From CAZBME01 sp964645835 (lineage in GTDB: Bacteria; Desulfobacterota; Syntrophia; Syntrophales; UBA8958): a stretch of DNA of 64,000 nt. Below the pieces are notes generated by a model. The model searched no databases. It was not told the origin of the DNA and saw only the letters and a program-made list of their open reading frames with translations. The stretch lies in NCBI GenBank assembly GCA_964645835.1, contig CAZYDG010000012.1:1-64000 (forward strand), read 5' to 3'. Positions 52,006 to 60,193 of this stretch are shown in pieces (within the stretch, counting starts at the first letter, position 1; every line of letters begins with the position of its first letter). The translations under genes were made by a program, and so were the position numbers.

Positions 52006-53310
52006 CTATTGATAAATCATAATCCCCAGGGGGATGACAATAAGCAGAGTGAGCACAGTCGCCATAATATGTGACCAGAAAACATGTTTGTAGGAGTTAG
52101 CATGTGTAAGGCCGGTAATGGCTAGGAACGTGATAACAACACCGTTATGGGGCATGGCATCAAAACACCCGGCCGACATGGTAGCGACACGATGGATCAG
52201 TTCCGGGGGAATCCCAAGGGCAACATACTGCTTTGCCAGTGTCTCAAGAATGATCCCCAGACCGCCTGAGGCTGAACCGGTAATAGCAGCCATGATATTA
52301 GTGGCCACCGAAAGAGAAACGATGGGGTGCAGGGGCAGTGTCAGAAGCCAGGCTGATACGACCTTGAATCCGGCTGTCGCCGCAACGGCCATGCCGTATC
52401 CCACATCGGCGCACGTATTCACAACGGGAATAACCGTGTTGACGGCCCCCTTGTTGATGGTATCAAGAATATTTGCAAAATTCTTCCAGAAGAACACCAG
52501 ACAGACGGCGGAACCGCCAAGAAGAGCCCATACGGCATCCAGTTTTAATACATTCAGCATGACGATGACGACGACCATGGGAATAATACTGAGCCACACA
52601 TTGGGTAGTTTTTCGAGAGTCGACACCCCGGCGCTGACGACACCGACGCCGGTCGGCTCGACATAGCCTTCACCGCTCGCAAGGGCTTTTTTCAAGGCGT
52701 ATCTTGTATATATGTAGGTGAAGAAAAGGACAAGGATCGAGGCAATCACACCAATCAGCGGAGCAGCCATGGGTGTAGATGCCATGTACTTGGTGGGCAT
52801 AATATTGAGTATCTGTGGTGATCCGGGCATCATTGTCATGGTGACCGATCCGATTCCGATGCAGAAAGAAATCGCGAACAGGTGCCATGGAATATTAAGC
52901 TCTTTAAACATGGGCCGGGAAACAGGTATTAATGCGAAAATGACAACAAACAGGCTCACGCCACCGTATGTCAAGGCTATACCTATTACGCCCGCAGCCC
53001 AGATAACGGCCATGGGGCTGCTGCGCCCGATCACCTTCAGGATTCCTTCGGCAATCGAGCGGGCGGCACCGCTATCGTCCATAAATTTGCCGAAGATGGA
53101 ACCGGCCAGAAACAGGAGATAGAATTTCCCCGCATAATTTACGAAGCCCTTCATATATGGCCCGCTCAACATGGGCATGACATCCATGCTTGAAAACAGG
53201 GCGACAACAACGGCGGCCAACGGTGCGATCACGATGATATGCCATCCTCTCAAGGCCATCACGATGATCAAGATCAATGAAACAATGATACCAATAATGC
53301 TCCAATCCAT
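52006..53310 (-). CDS. GntP-family permease (gluconate/hydroxybutyrate type)
   Basis: A 434-residue inner-membrane transporter with about 12 helices. It matches GntP/DsdX/beta-hydroxybutyrate-permease relatives: MDWSIIGIIVSLILIIVMALRGWH N-terminus, GSIFGKFMDDSGAARSIAEGIL, TYGGVSLFVVIFAL, TMTMMPGSPQILN, and the C-terminal ITGSASGGLGIILE and MPHNGVVITFLAITGLTH. This family takes up gluconate or, in anaerobes, hydroxy acids such as 3-hydroxybutyrate. It begins the minus-strand operon with the dehydrogenase and BKACE genes, so a 3-hydroxy acid is a reasonable substrate. GAGGAGG precedes the ATG. Confidence 0.92.
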   Translation of the reverse strand: MDWSIIGIIVSLILIIVMALRGWHIIVIAPLAAVVVALFSSMDVMPMLSGPYMKGFVNYAGKFYLLFLAGSIFGKFMDDSGAARSIAEGILKVIGRSSPMAVIWAAGVIGIALTYGGVSLFVVIFALIPVSRPMFKELNIPWHLFAISFCIGIGSVTMTMMPGSPQILNIMPTKYMASTPMAAPLIGVIASILVLFFTYIYTRYALKKALASGEGYVEPTGVGVVSAGVSTLEKLPNVWLSIIPMVVVIVMLNVLKLDAVWALLGGSAVCLVFFWKNFANILDTINKGAVNTVIPVVNTCADVGYGMAVAATAGFKVVSAWLLTLPLHPIVSLSVATNIMAAITGSASGGLGIILETLAKQYVALGIPPELIHRVATMSAGCFDAMPHNGVVITFLAITGLTHANSYKHVFWSHIMATVLTLLIVIPLGIMIYQ

Positions 53311-53984
53311 CTTATTCCTCCTCTTGTCTTAAATTATGTCTGGACGACTGTTACGAAAACGAAACATTGCACCGGTAATAACAATCAGACAAAAGCAAAT
53401 CCGCTAGACCAAGCCCTTCTCATGCAAGACCATCTTTAACCTCCTTTTCATCAATCATTTGACATGGTCCGGCATACTGCTTCGCGTATTATAATCGTCT
53501 TCTTTAATCTGGTCAAAGGTAATCCTGATTATTATGCGGACTATTTCCAACAACTGACTAACAAGGCAAAATTTATCGTAAGTTGTCCATTGACATAAAG
53601 CTGCAGCTTGCCTATACTCCCTTTCACCGAAAGCGGTTTCTTGTCAAAAACTTCATTCCTGGTCTACTATGGGAAATGGCGGTGTCTCTGCGGCCTTTAT
53701 TCCCAAGATTAGACCTTAAGATTTTACCGGGCTCTATGACCCTTGTAATTACCGCGCAGGCTGAATCCGTTTTTTTTACTCTGCAGCTCATGGATTCCAT
53801 CTCTTCACTGCCCCGCGGGGACAAGATTTGTGAGAAAGAAAGTAACTCTCCTTCTTTCAAAGGTTTCAAGATATATGCAGCCACGTAGCGCAATTCTTCA
53901 GAAATCAATAACGGCAACGTTAGTATTTCCAGAGCCTCGGCCTGGGGATGATCTGATAAATAAAACTATGAGGGAGGATGTTCT
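53311..53984. other. 674-bp divergent intergenic region with long leader
   Basis: It separates the GntP operon from the second CoA-transferase gene. A near-consensus promoter at 53590-53618 reads toward the CoA-transferase and implies a leader of roughly 360 bases. Two overlapping open frames in it (53583-53888 plus; 53624-53917 minus) have no good ribosome site or recognisable domain and are not called. No known riboswitch fold is recognised. Confidence 0.5.
53590..53618 (+). promoter_or_regulatory. Near-consensus promoter upstream of CoA-transferase 2
   Basis: TTGACA (53590-53595), 17-base spacer, TATACT (53613-53618). It is the third TTGACA...TATACT promoter in the window, again next to acyl-CoA genes. 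Confidence 0.75.
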
Positions 53985-55328
53985 ATGAGTTTCAAGGAAG
54001 AGTACCAGAGAAAATTGGTTTCCGCTGAGCAGGCCGTTAGTGTTGTTAAATCTGGCGACTGGGTAGATTATGGTAATTTTACCATGGCGCCTACATATCT
54101 TGATCCGTTCCTCGCCAAACGGGCCGACGAGTTGACAGATGTTAAGGTTCGTGCCGTTACATATCCGGGTTTAGCTGCCGTTGCCCAGGCGGACCCCTCG
54201 AGAGAGAAGTTCTGCTTTAACAACTGGCATTTCAGTGGCGGAGACCGGGTCCTCCATGACAAAGGGCTATGTAACTATGTACCTCTTCTCTATCATGAAG
54301 GGCCGGGATACTACTCTAATAACTTTGTCAATTCCGATGTTTTCATTGTTAAGGTGGCCCCTATGAACCAGAGCGGGTACTTTAATTTTGGACCGTCCTG
54401 TTCCATCTCCAAAGCCGTGGCCGATCGCGCCAAGAAGGTCATTGTCGAAGTCAACACCAGTGTTCCCTATTGCTATGGCGGTTTCAATGAGGCCATCCAC
54501 ATCTCGGATGTGGATTTCATTGTCGAGTCGGATAACAAGCCGCTCTTCAGTCTGCCGTCGGCGCCGGTCTCTGATGAGGACAATCAGATCGCCAAACTGA
54601 TCATGAAAGAAATTCATGATGGATCGGTCATTCAGCTTGGCATCGGCGGCATGCCGAATGCCGTCGGGATGATGATCGCGCAATCCGACTTGAAAGACCT
54701 GGGCGTACATACGGAGATGCTCGTAGATTCCTTCGTTGACATGTATCAATCCGGGCACGTCACCAACAAGAAAAAGCAGATCAATCCAGGGAAGATGGTA
54801 TATACTTTTGCTCTGGGTACTCAGAAGCTTTATGATTTTCTGGATCACAATCCCTGTTGCGCCACATTTTCTGTTGACTATACGAACAACCCTTACAACA
54901 TCGCCCAGAACGATAAAATGGTGGCCATCAACAATTCCGTGGAAATTGATCTTTATGGCCAGGTAAACTCCGAGTCGTCAGGCGTCAGGCAAATTTCAGG
55001 TACAGGCGGGCAGTTTGACTACACCCTGGGCGCCTATAACTCCAAAGGTGGAAAAGCCTTTATCTGCATGACGTCATCACAGAAGAACAAGAAAACCGGC
55101 GAGATCAAGTCGCGAATCGTACCTACACTTGAGTCCGGCGCTATTGTAACCATCCCCCGGACAGTTGTGAGTTATGTCGTAACGGAATATGGTATGGTCA
55201 ATCTGAAGGGCAAAACTACCTGGGAAAGGGCGGAAATGTTGATCGGCATTGCTCATCCCGATACGAGGGAAGAGCTTATCAAAGCTGCCGAGAAACAGAA
55301 TATCTGGAGAGGAAGCAATAAGCGCTGA
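53985..55328 (+). CDS. Cat1-type acyl-CoA:carboxylate CoA-transferase (paralogue 2)
   Basis: A 447-residue CoA-transferase homologous along its whole length to 5492-6826. Shared features include KLVSAEQAVSVVKSGDW, WHFSGG, GIGGMPNAVG, the catalytic glutamate in VHTEMLVD, SESSGVRQISGTGGQFDY and a KGKTTWERAEMLI C-terminus. The two differ in the substrate-facing N domain (for example YGNFTMAP here against YGFGHTKP there), so they likely favour different acids. GGAGG precedes the ATG. It is divergent from the BKACE operon and could activate the acid that operon yields or imports. Confidence 0.92.
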   Translation: MSFKEEYQRKLVSAEQAVSVVKSGDWVDYGNFTMAPTYLDPFLAKRADELTDVKVRAVTYPGLAAVAQADPSREKFCFNNWHFSGGDRVLHDKGLCNYVPLLYHEGPGYYSNNFVNSDVFIVKVAPMNQSGYFNFGPSCSISKAVADRAKKVIVEVNTSVPYCYGGFNEAIHISDVDFIVESDNKPLFSLPSAPVSDEDNQIAKLIMKEIHDGSVIQLGIGGMPNAVGMMIAQSDLKDLGVHTEMLVDSFVDMYQSGHVTNKKKQINPGKMVYTFALGTQKLYDFLDHNPCCATFSVDYTNNPYNIAQNDKMVAINNSVEIDLYGQVNSESSGVRQISGTGGQFDYTLGAYNSKGGKAFICMTSSQKNKKTGEIKSRIVPTLESGAIVTIPRTVVSYVVTEYGMVNLKGKTTWERAEMLIGIAHPDTREELIKAAEKQNIWRGSNKR

Positions 55329-55653
55329 ACTCATAGTGGCTTAACCAGACTTCACTTCGGGGATAAAGAATCAACTTGTTTATAGTATGGGTGTGGGCGG
55401 CTGCCGATTATGACCGCCGCCCACATAATTCTACGTTCTGCTTCCTTCATTACCTTCTGATCGGGTGGCCCCTGGCGCTGATCCGCGTTCTCACCGGCAA
55501 GTATTAAAAATATACTCTGCCAGGCGCGTATTCCTCGCTGCCTGCCGGCATTTGCGCCGTCGTCATTCTTGTTGTTGCCGCTCCTGGTGCTGAGGGGAAG
55601 AAGCAAAAACAAATACAGTCTGGCACGGGTCCTCAACGGATTGATAAAACGTT
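55329..55653. other. 325-bp gap, no confident gene
   Basis: A GC-rich inverted repeat GGGCGGCTGCCG...CGCCGCCCAC region lies around 55397-55422 just past the CoA-transferase stop and may be a terminator. A hydrophobic open stretch on the plus strand ends 6 bases into the next gene (PSSFLLLPLLVLRGRS) and might be the end of a decayed membrane-protein gene. The minus frame 55352-55636 is probably a shadow. Confidence 0.4.
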
Positions 55654-56187
55654 ATGCTTCTTAATGAAAACGAGATAGATAAAAAGCTTCCGGCACATGC
55701 AGCGGAGTTGCTTGGACCTTCTGAAGCAATCGGCTATGTCACACATCCTCGTTTGCTTTCTTCAAGCATGCTTTTGGTTATGACAGCCGTGATCAGCGGA
55801 CTTATTCTTTTCTCAGTCGTGGTTGAACCCAGGTTTATCCGGCTGATGGCCCTGCCCGCAATGCCGCTCCTGGGCGGTTTTGCGGCACGGCTCATGCATT
55901 CCCCGGTGATTTTTGTGACAGACTACCGCATTGTATCGGCACGTCGTTTCTGTAAACCGATATCCATCAACCTCGACCAGCTTGCTGCATTTCGGGTTCG
56001 GCAGAATTTTCTGGAGCGCCTGCTCGGCTACGGAGATATTTTGCTGCTCGTCCACCCTCGCCAATACCTCGGTGAAGGAATCTACCTAAAATTCACTCTA
56101 TCCAGGCTACCTGATGCAGATTCTTTCAATTCAGCCATATCCAAAGCTGCTGCTGCCATCGGCGTTTCAATAATAAATAAAAATTGA
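55654..56187 (+). CDS. Membrane-anchored bacterial PH-domain protein
   Basis: A 177-residue protein with two N-terminal hydrophobic helices (about residues 34-72) and a C-terminal bacterial PH (bPH2/DUF304-like) domain: FVTDYRIVSARR, SINLDQLAAFRVRQNFLERLLGYGDILLL and a final strand-helix ending IGVSIINKN. The domain probably lies at the cytoplasmic face. Such proteins are common with unclear function, often in envelope stress or membrane organisation. The ribosome site is weak, so the exact start could be elsewhere, but the ATG agrees with the domain layout. It is a single gene. Confidence 0.8.
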   Translation: MLLNENEIDKKLPAHAAELLGPSEAIGYVTHPRLLSSSMLLVMTAVISGLILFSVVVEPRFIRLMALPAMPLLGGFAARLMHSPVIFVTDYRIVSARRFCKPISINLDQLAAFRVRQNFLERLLGYGDILLLVHPRQYLGEGIYLKFTLSRLPDADSFNSAISKAAAAIGVSIINKN

Positions 56188-56338
56188 TGCCTGGGCTTTA
56201 TCGACTGTCACCCTCCGGAGGGGCGCACAGTGCCATATTTCAACAGATCCTATTAATTAATACAGCGCTTAATGGGCATGAAAGTTTTGTTCATGGCTGC
56301 AGATAGAATATGGGAAAAATTGTAAAGATGGGAGTAAC

Positions 56339-56384
56339 CGAAAAACAAAGGGCTAACCATCACTGGCTAACCCTTCGTTTTTTA
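56339..56384 (-). terminator. Terminator downstream of the tRNA array
   Basis: On the minus strand, after tRNA-Arg, AAACGAAGGGTTAGCCA-gtga-TGGTTAGCCCTTTGTTTTT can pair along about 15 bases with two mismatches and is followed by a U-rich tail (CCCTTTGTTTTTCGG). It ends the serS-tRNA transcript. Confidence 0.7.
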
Positions 56385-56388
56385 ACAT

Positions 56389-56465
56389 TGGTACGCCCAG
56401 GAGGATTCGAACCTCCGACATCCAGATTCGTAGTCTGGCGCTCTATCCAGCTGAGCCATGGGCGC
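56389..56465 (-). tRNA. tRNA-Arg (anticodon ACG)
   Basis: A 77-base cloverleaf with encoded CCA. The acceptor stem is GCGCCCA/TGGGCGT with the discriminator A, the D-arm has AGCTGGATAGAGC, the anticodon arm is CCAGA-CTACGAA-TCTGG giving anticodon ACG (A34 deaminated to inosine), and the T-arm is CGGAGGTTCGAATCCTCCT. It is 16 bases from the next tRNA. Confidence 0.95.
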
Positions 56466-56481
56466 ATATACGGTAAAAAAA

Positions 56482-56575
56482 TGGCGGAGAGAGCGGGATT
56501 TGAACCCGCGGTACACCTTTTAGGGCGTACAATCGCTTAGCAGGCGATCGCTTTCGGCCACTCAGCCATCTCTCC
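56482..56575 (-). tRNA. tRNA-Ser (anticodon GCT)
   Basis: A 94-base class II tRNA with encoded CCA and a long variable arm (GTACGCCCTAAAAGGTGTAC). The anticodon loop CTGCTAA gives GCT, reading AGC/AGU. The acceptor is GGAGAGA/TCTCTCC. Confidence 0.95.
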
Positions 56576-56590
56576 ACGACCTTTTATAAA

Positions 56591-56676
56591 TGGCGGAGGG
56601 AGCAGGATTCGAACCCGCGGACCTTTCGGTCAACGGTTTTCAAGACCGCCGCCTTCGACCACTCGGCCATCCCTCC
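56591..56676 (-). tRNA. tRNA-Ser (anticodon TGA)
   Basis: An 86-base class II tRNA with encoded CCA and a variable arm (GACCGAAAGGTC). The anticodon loop CTTGAAA gives TGA, reading UCN codons. The acceptor is GGAGGGA/CTCCCTCC. It starts 30 bases after the serS stop. Confidence 0.95.
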
Positions 56677-56705
56677 GGGCATCTTTTCAATTGTTGAGGG
56701 GGCCT

Positions 56706-57986
56706 TTACCCTACCGCGGGAATCCTGTCAATCCCTTTCATGTAAGGCCTCAATACTTCAGGAATAATTACACTGCCGTCAGCCTGCTGGTAATTCTCCA
56801 AAATTGCCACGACCGTCCGCCCAACGGCCAACCCCGAACCATTGAGGGTGTGGACGAACTCCACCTTGCCGCTGCTTTCCCGGCGCATGCGGATAGAGGC
56901 CCGGCGGGCCTGAAAATCCTCGAAGTTGCTGCAAGAGGATATCTCTCGATAGGCATCCTGACCGGGAAGCCAAGCCTCTACATCGTAAGTTTTGGCTGAA
57001 GAGAAGCCGAGATCGGCGCTGCAAAGACTGACTGTCCTGAAGGGGATGTTGAGGCGACGCAAGACGTCCTCGGCGTTATCCGTCAGCTTTTCAAGCTCTT
57101 CATAGGATGTTTCCGGAGCAGTGAACTTGACCATTTCCACTTTGTTGAACTGGTGCTGCCGGATGAGGCCCCTTGTATCTTTCCCATAAGAACCCGCTTC
57201 CGCCCGGAAGCATGGCGAATAGGCCACATAATGGACAGGCATGTCCTTTTCGTTCAAGATTTCGTCCCGGTAGATATTGGTAACGGGAACCTCCGCCGTG
57301 GGGATGAGGAAATAGTCAACCTTATCGACCCGGAAGAGATCCTCCTCAAATTTGGGCAGCTGTCCCGTGCCGGTCATGCTGTCCCGGTTGACCATGAAAG
57401 GCGTCAACACCTCCGTATAGCCATGCTCGAAGATGTGCAGATCAAGCATGAAGTTCATGACGGCCCGCTCCAGCATGGCCCCCAATCCCTTATATAGCGT
57501 AAAGCGGGCTCCTGTAATCTTAGCGCCCCGGGCAAAATCAAGGATGCCCAGGTCCTCACCGATGTCCCAGTGGGCTTTCGGCGGAAAATCATAGGACTTC
57601 TTTTCTCCCCAGACACGGATAACAGGGTTATCTTCCGAAGATGTCCCATAGGCAACGGATTCGTGTGGCAGGTTGGGAATCGTCATCACGATGGCCTGGA
57701 GGTCTTCTTCGATCTTTTTGAGCTCTTCGTCCAGATCCTTGATCCGGGACGACACCTCTCCCATGGAGGCAATCAGGCCCGACGCGTCTTCTTTATTCTT
57801 CTTCTTTTCCCCGATCTGTTTTGAAACCGTATTACGATCATTGCGCAGGCCTTCAACTTCCTGAAGTATGTCTCGCCTGCGGGCATCCAGGTTGACAAAC
57901 GGCGCCATGTCCAGCTCAATACCCCGCTCAAGCATTTTTTTACGGACAAGTTCCGTGTTTTGACGTATAAATTTTATATCCAGCAT
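56706..57986 (-). CDS. serS: Seryl-tRNA synthetase
   Basis: A 426-residue class II synthetase with an N-terminal coiled-coil arm (MLDIKFIRQNTELVRKKM, then ERRD... helices) that recognises the long variable arm of tRNA-Ser. Motif 2 is at FRAEAGSYGKDTRGLIRQHQF, and motif 3 lies near the C-terminus in LNGSGLAVGRTVVAILE. The length is normal. It charges tRNA-Ser and also makes Ser-tRNA-Sec, the precursor for the selenocysteine in fdnG. Its own two tRNA-Ser genes follow directly, probably on one transcript. GGTAATGCCATG begins the frame, with AAAGG upstream. Confidence 0.97.
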   Translation of the reverse strand: MLDIKFIRQNTELVRKKMLERGIELDMAPFVNLDARRRDILQEVEGLRNDRNTVSKQIGEKKKNKEDASGLIASMGEVSSRIKDLDEELKKIEEDLQAIVMTIPNLPHESVAYGTSSEDNPVIRVWGEKKSYDFPPKAHWDIGEDLGILDFARGAKITGARFTLYKGLGAMLERAVMNFMLDLHIFEHGYTEVLTPFMVNRDSMTGTGQLPKFEEDLFRVDKVDYFLIPTAEVPVTNIYRDEILNEKDMPVHYVAYSPCFRAEAGSYGKDTRGLIRQHQFNKVEMVKFTAPETSYEELEKLTDNAEDVLRRLNIPFRTVSLCSADLGFSSAKTYDVEAWLPGQDAYREISSCSNFEDFQARRASIRMRRESSGKVEFVHTLNGSGLAVGRTVVAILENYQQADGSVIIPEVLRPYMKGIDRIPAVG

Positions 57987-58061
57987 GGCATTACCTTTCT
58001 AGAAATTACTACCCGAAGAAGGAGAAATACCTATCACTTTGAGCCTTTGAAGTCAATCTCA

Positions 58062-58284
58062 ATTGACGTCTATAATCCACCACCAAATTTCAGTCAAATA
58101 GGACAGTGAGAAGCGGGGCATTGGCCTTCCGGCTCAGGGAATTTTTCCCATTTTTGCATGTTGCAGATGACATCACTAATACGGATCGGGGAAAATCCAA
58201 TTCACCTTCAGACCAATACCCCGCTTCTCATGGTCAGACATGCATCAAGTCTTTGGGTTTTGGTGGTGGATTTGGGACGTCAAT
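58062..58284. repeat. Large imperfect inverted repeat between murJ and serS
   Basis: The left arm (58062-58125) and right arm (58211-58284) are inverted relatives. TTGACGTC, ATCCACCACCAAA and GAGAAGCGGGG(C/T)ATTGG(C/T)C each appear in both, in order, with small differences, around an 85-base centre. The whole element is about 220 bp and can fold into a long hairpin. It does not look like a T-box, and no open frame of note is in it. Confidence 0.75.
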
Positions 58285-58286
58285 CT

Positions 58287-59885
58287 CTATTCACTCAGCC
58301 TGCGTTTAACCTTCTTTTTGACCGTCCCGACGAGAAGCATCAATTCAGGGCTTTTCTGTATCCTTGAGGTTAGGAAGAAGACCGACATGCCGCAGGCAAT
58401 AGTCACACATAGGTACACGAGGCGCTCGCGGAACGGGCCGGTATTGTTCCATGGTATGACCAGTTCCACGGCAGCGATGGACAGCCACATTACAAGGGAA
58501 GATAAAACAATTTTTGCGAGCGACATGTAAAAATCGCGGTCGAGAAACGGGCCGACGCGCCGTTTCAGGATCACGGTCAACATGATGACATTAACGGCGG
58601 AGGCGATGGACGTGGCCAGGGCCAACCCCCCGTGCTTGAGTGGATACATAAGGGCAACGCCGCAGACGACATTGACAATGAGGGCCACAACAGCGGCCTT
58701 GACGGGCGCCTTCGTATCCTGAAGGGAATAGAAGGCGGACACGATCACCCGGATCGTTGAAAAGGCCCACAGGCCCAGGGTATAGTACAAAAGGGCCTCT
58801 GCGGTCAGCAAAGTTGAGGTCACGGTGAAGGCGCCGTGCTGGAACAGGACGGAAATAATGGGAACGCGCAGGACGATAAGGGCCACCGTGGCCGGTACGG
58901 AGATGAAAAGGATCAGGCGCAGGGAAAAAGAAATGGTCTTCTTCCATTCCTCCACCTGCCCTTTGGCGATCTGTGAGGAAAAACTGGGCAGGGCCGCCGT
59001 ACCGACGGCAATTGCAAAGACCCCCAGGGGAAGTTCGACGATCCGGTCCGCATACCAAAGAAAGGAAACACTTCCCTTGGGCAGAAAGGATGCGAGGATC
59101 GTCCCGATAAAGATATTGAACTGATATATGGCCGCGCCGAAGAGGCCGGGCAGCATAAGGGCTCCGATCCGTTTGAGGCCGGGATGGTTGAAATTGAAAT
59201 TGGGCTTCAGGCGCACGCCCATCTTGATCAAAAAAGGCCACTGCATGGCAAGTTGGAGGACGCCACCGATCATTACGCCCACGGCCAGGGCAAAAATTGG
59301 CTCCTCAAAGAAATCGCGGAGGAAAAAGGCCGACAGGATCATGGCTACATTCAGAAGAGCCGGCGACAGGGCCGGAGCTGCAAAATGACGCAGTGAATTC
59401 AGAATGCCCATGCAAAGGGCCACGAGGGAAATGAAGAAGATGTAGGGGAACATGAACCTCGTTAGGAGGACAGTCATGTCATACTGGGCCGGAATCTTGA
59501 GGAATCCGGGCGCCATCAAGGTCACGATCAGGGGTGACAGAAGGATCCCGGCCAGGGAAACGAATACCAAAACAATGGAAAGTGCCGTAAAGACAATATC
59601 GGCAAGCTCCAGGGCTTCTTCACGGGATTTCTGCTTGAGATACTCTGTAAACACGGGAACAAAGGAAACCGTAAGAGAGCCTTCTCCCAGAAGCCGCCTC
59701 AGGAGATTAGGGATGCGAAAGGCCACAAAAAAGGCATCCGTCATGATGCCCGCGCCGAAGAAAAAGGCCTGGACAATATCCCGGATGGAACCCAGAATGC
59801 GGCTCAACATGGTCGCAATGCCGACGATACCCGCCGCCTTTGCAACCCGCACGTTTTCCCGGTTCGCCTCGTCCTTGTGCATCAT
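58287..59885 (-). CDS. murJ: Lipid II flippase MurJ (MviN)
   Basis: A 532-residue MOP-superfamily protein with 14 helices. It moves lipid II across the inner membrane for peptidoglycan synthesis. Typical segments are AAGIVGIATMLSRILGSIRDIVQAFFFG, TDAFFVAFRIPNLLRRLLGEGSLTVSFVPVF (the RRLLGEG loop is a family hallmark), YFWYADRI-like SFLWYADRIVELPLGVFAIAVGTAALP, and a final positively charged tail. Two adjacent Met codons begin it, overlapping the end of yggU by 4 bases, so the two are translationally coupled. Confidence 0.96.
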   Translation of the reverse strand: MMHKDEANRENVRVAKAAGIVGIATMLSRILGSIRDIVQAFFFGAGIMTDAFFVAFRIPNLLRRLLGEGSLTVSFVPVFTEYLKQKSREEALELADIVFTALSIVLVFVSLAGILLSPLIVTLMAPGFLKIPAQYDMTVLLTRFMFPYIFFISLVALCMGILNSLRHFAAPALSPALLNVAMILSAFFLRDFFEEPIFALAVGVMIGGVLQLAMQWPFLIKMGVRLKPNFNFNHPGLKRIGALMLPGLFGAAIYQFNIFIGTILASFLPKGSVSFLWYADRIVELPLGVFAIAVGTAALPSFSSQIAKGQVEEWKKTISFSLRLILFISVPATVALIVLRVPIISVLFQHGAFTVTSTLLTAEALLYYTLGLWAFSTIRVIVSAFYSLQDTKAPVKAAVVALIVNVVCGVALMYPLKHGGLALATSIASAVNVIMLTVILKRRVGPFLDRDFYMSLAKIVLSSLVMWLSIAAVELVIPWNNTGPFRERLVYLCVTIACGMSVFFLTSRIQKSPELMLLVGTVKKKVKRRLSE

Positions 59886-60187
59886 GATTCACCCCGGCCC
59901 AGGATTTCCCGGAGCTGCTGCCCCGTAATACCCGATACGGCAATAGTCTTGATGTGGGCATGCTCGCCGCCGGCGATAGTAACCTGGGCAGCTTTTACAC
60001 CCAAGCGCCTGGATAGAAAACGTACAAGTTCTTCGTTGGCTTTGCCTTCTACAGGCGGGGCAGTAATCTTGATCTTGAGGGCATCACCGTGCACACCGGC
60101 CACTTCGCAACGGGACGACCGGGGCAAAACCTTGATCCGAAACGATACACCGTCGGGATTTTCTTTAAAGGAGATCGTGGGTTCCAT
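59882..60187 (-). CDS. yggU: DUF167/YggU-family protein
   Basis: A 101-residue DUF167 protein. LPRSSRCEVAGVHGDALKIKITAPPVEGKANEEL is the family signature, followed by LSRRLGVKAAQVTIAGGE. The function of YggU is unknown. Its order, just downstream of yggT and upstream of murJ here, is common in delta-proteobacteria and near proC in many genomes. It overlaps murJ by 4 bases. Confidence 0.93.
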   Translation of the reverse strand: MEPTISFKENPDGVSFRIKVLPRSSRCEVAGVHGDALKIKITAPPVEGKANEELVRFLSRRLGVKAAQVTIAGGEHAHIKTIAVSGITGQQLREILGRGES

Positions 60188-60193
60188 GGACCC

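Noticed and set aside
53583..53917. Overlapping plus and minus frames of about 100 codons upstream of the second CoA-transferase
   Set aside because: Neither has a ribosome site or recognisable motif; the plus frame begins inside the promoter.
55352..55636. 94-codon minus-strand frame before the PH-domain gene
   Set aside because: Low-complexity, no domain, no ribosome site.
57987..58286. T-box riboswitch in the serS leader
   Set aside because: The T-box consensus and its specifier/antiterminator arrangement are not present; the sequence is an inverted repeat.
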